Of a stretch of DNA of 33,755 bases, positions 33,688 to 33,755 are shown one piece after another. The notes under the pieces are model-generated. The model was not told the origin of the DNA. It saw only the letters and a program-made list of their open reading frames with translations, and made no database searches. The translations under genes and the position numbers were made by a program. How positions within the stretch are numbered: position 1 is the first letter of the stretch; each line of letters opens with the position of its first letter. Source of the DNA: a bacterium (GTDB taxonomy: Bacteria; Bdellovibrionota_C; UBA2361; RFPC01); the NCBI GenBank assembly GCA_030431715.1, contig JAUIIO010000007.1, positions 1 to 33,755 of the forward strand, given 5' to 3'.

Positions 33688-33755
33688 TTAACGCTCAAAC
33701 TGCTGAGCGAATTCCTCCAGTATCGAGATCGACGTATCTAGTTGAATTCTTAAGA
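33688..33755 (-). CDS. 3' end of an upstream gene (partial)
   Basis: The window cuts a minus-strand gene of which only the last 21 codons and TAA (33688-33690) are visible: LRIQLDTSISILEEFAQQFER. The frame is open to the window edge, and its stop lies 11 bases before the flagellin start, suggesting an operon. The fragment is too short for a family call. Confidence 0.4.
   Translation of the reverse strand, partial: LRIQLDTSISILEEFAQQFER

Overview
The window looks like chromosome from a motile Gram-negative bacterium. It has a flagellin, an outer-membrane/periplasm-spanning CzcCBA metal efflux pump, an Sec-type lipoprotein, a DUF6502 protein and a periplasmic binding protein. Base composition is moderate (roughly 40-45% GC by eye). 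The gene mix suggests a proteobacterial or 'deltaproteobacterial-grade' lineage, but nothing here fixes the phylum. Several genes have no Shine-Dalgarno and carry a -10-like hexamer a few bases before the start codon, so leaderless mRNAs may be common.

Layout. (1) 1-1600: an IS110-family element on the minus strand. Its long noncoding region upstream of the transposase is the expected place for a bridge RNA. (2) 1.6-5.2 kb: gene debris (a truncated, frameshifted second copy of a NUDIX gene, a cupin fragment, a frameshifted small gene) mixed with an intact S51 peptidase and the intact NUDIX gene. (3) 5.2-12.6 kb: a long run of plus-strand genes: an EamA-type exporter, a YhhQ-type queuosine-precursor transporter and many small unknown proteins. 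From 8.6 kb on, successive genes are each followed by a copy of an interspersed palindromic repeat (core GGGACGATCCCC or GGGACGCTGCCC). (4) 12.9-19.3 kb: a heavy-metal efflux locus with a His-rich membrane-anchored protein, a 12-codon minicistron overlapping the czcC start, then czcC, czcB and czcA. (5) 19.4-24.8 kb: two proteins of unknown function, a coupled DUF6502/lipoprotein pair divergent from a secreted protein, more repeats, and a YeiH-family membrane protein. (6) 24.9-28.5 kb: a 1210-residue cytoplasmic protein I do not recognise, followed by a thioredoxin-like gene stump. (7) 28.8-31.8 kb: GNAT acetyltransferase, DinB-like protein, and an unknown gene coupled to a branched-chain-amino-acid-type binding protein. 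(8) 31.8-33.7 kb: a flagellin on the minus strand whose variable region is replaced by seven FG-GAP/VCBS repeats.

The most striking object is that flagellin. It has normal terminal D0/D1 domains around seven evenly spaced calcium-loop repeats, predicting a seven-bladed beta-propeller displayed along the flagellar filament. The next most interesting are the palindromic repeat family that sits 3' of genes and the putative bridge-RNA region of the IS110 element. No CRISPR array, rRNA or tRNA gene was recognised.
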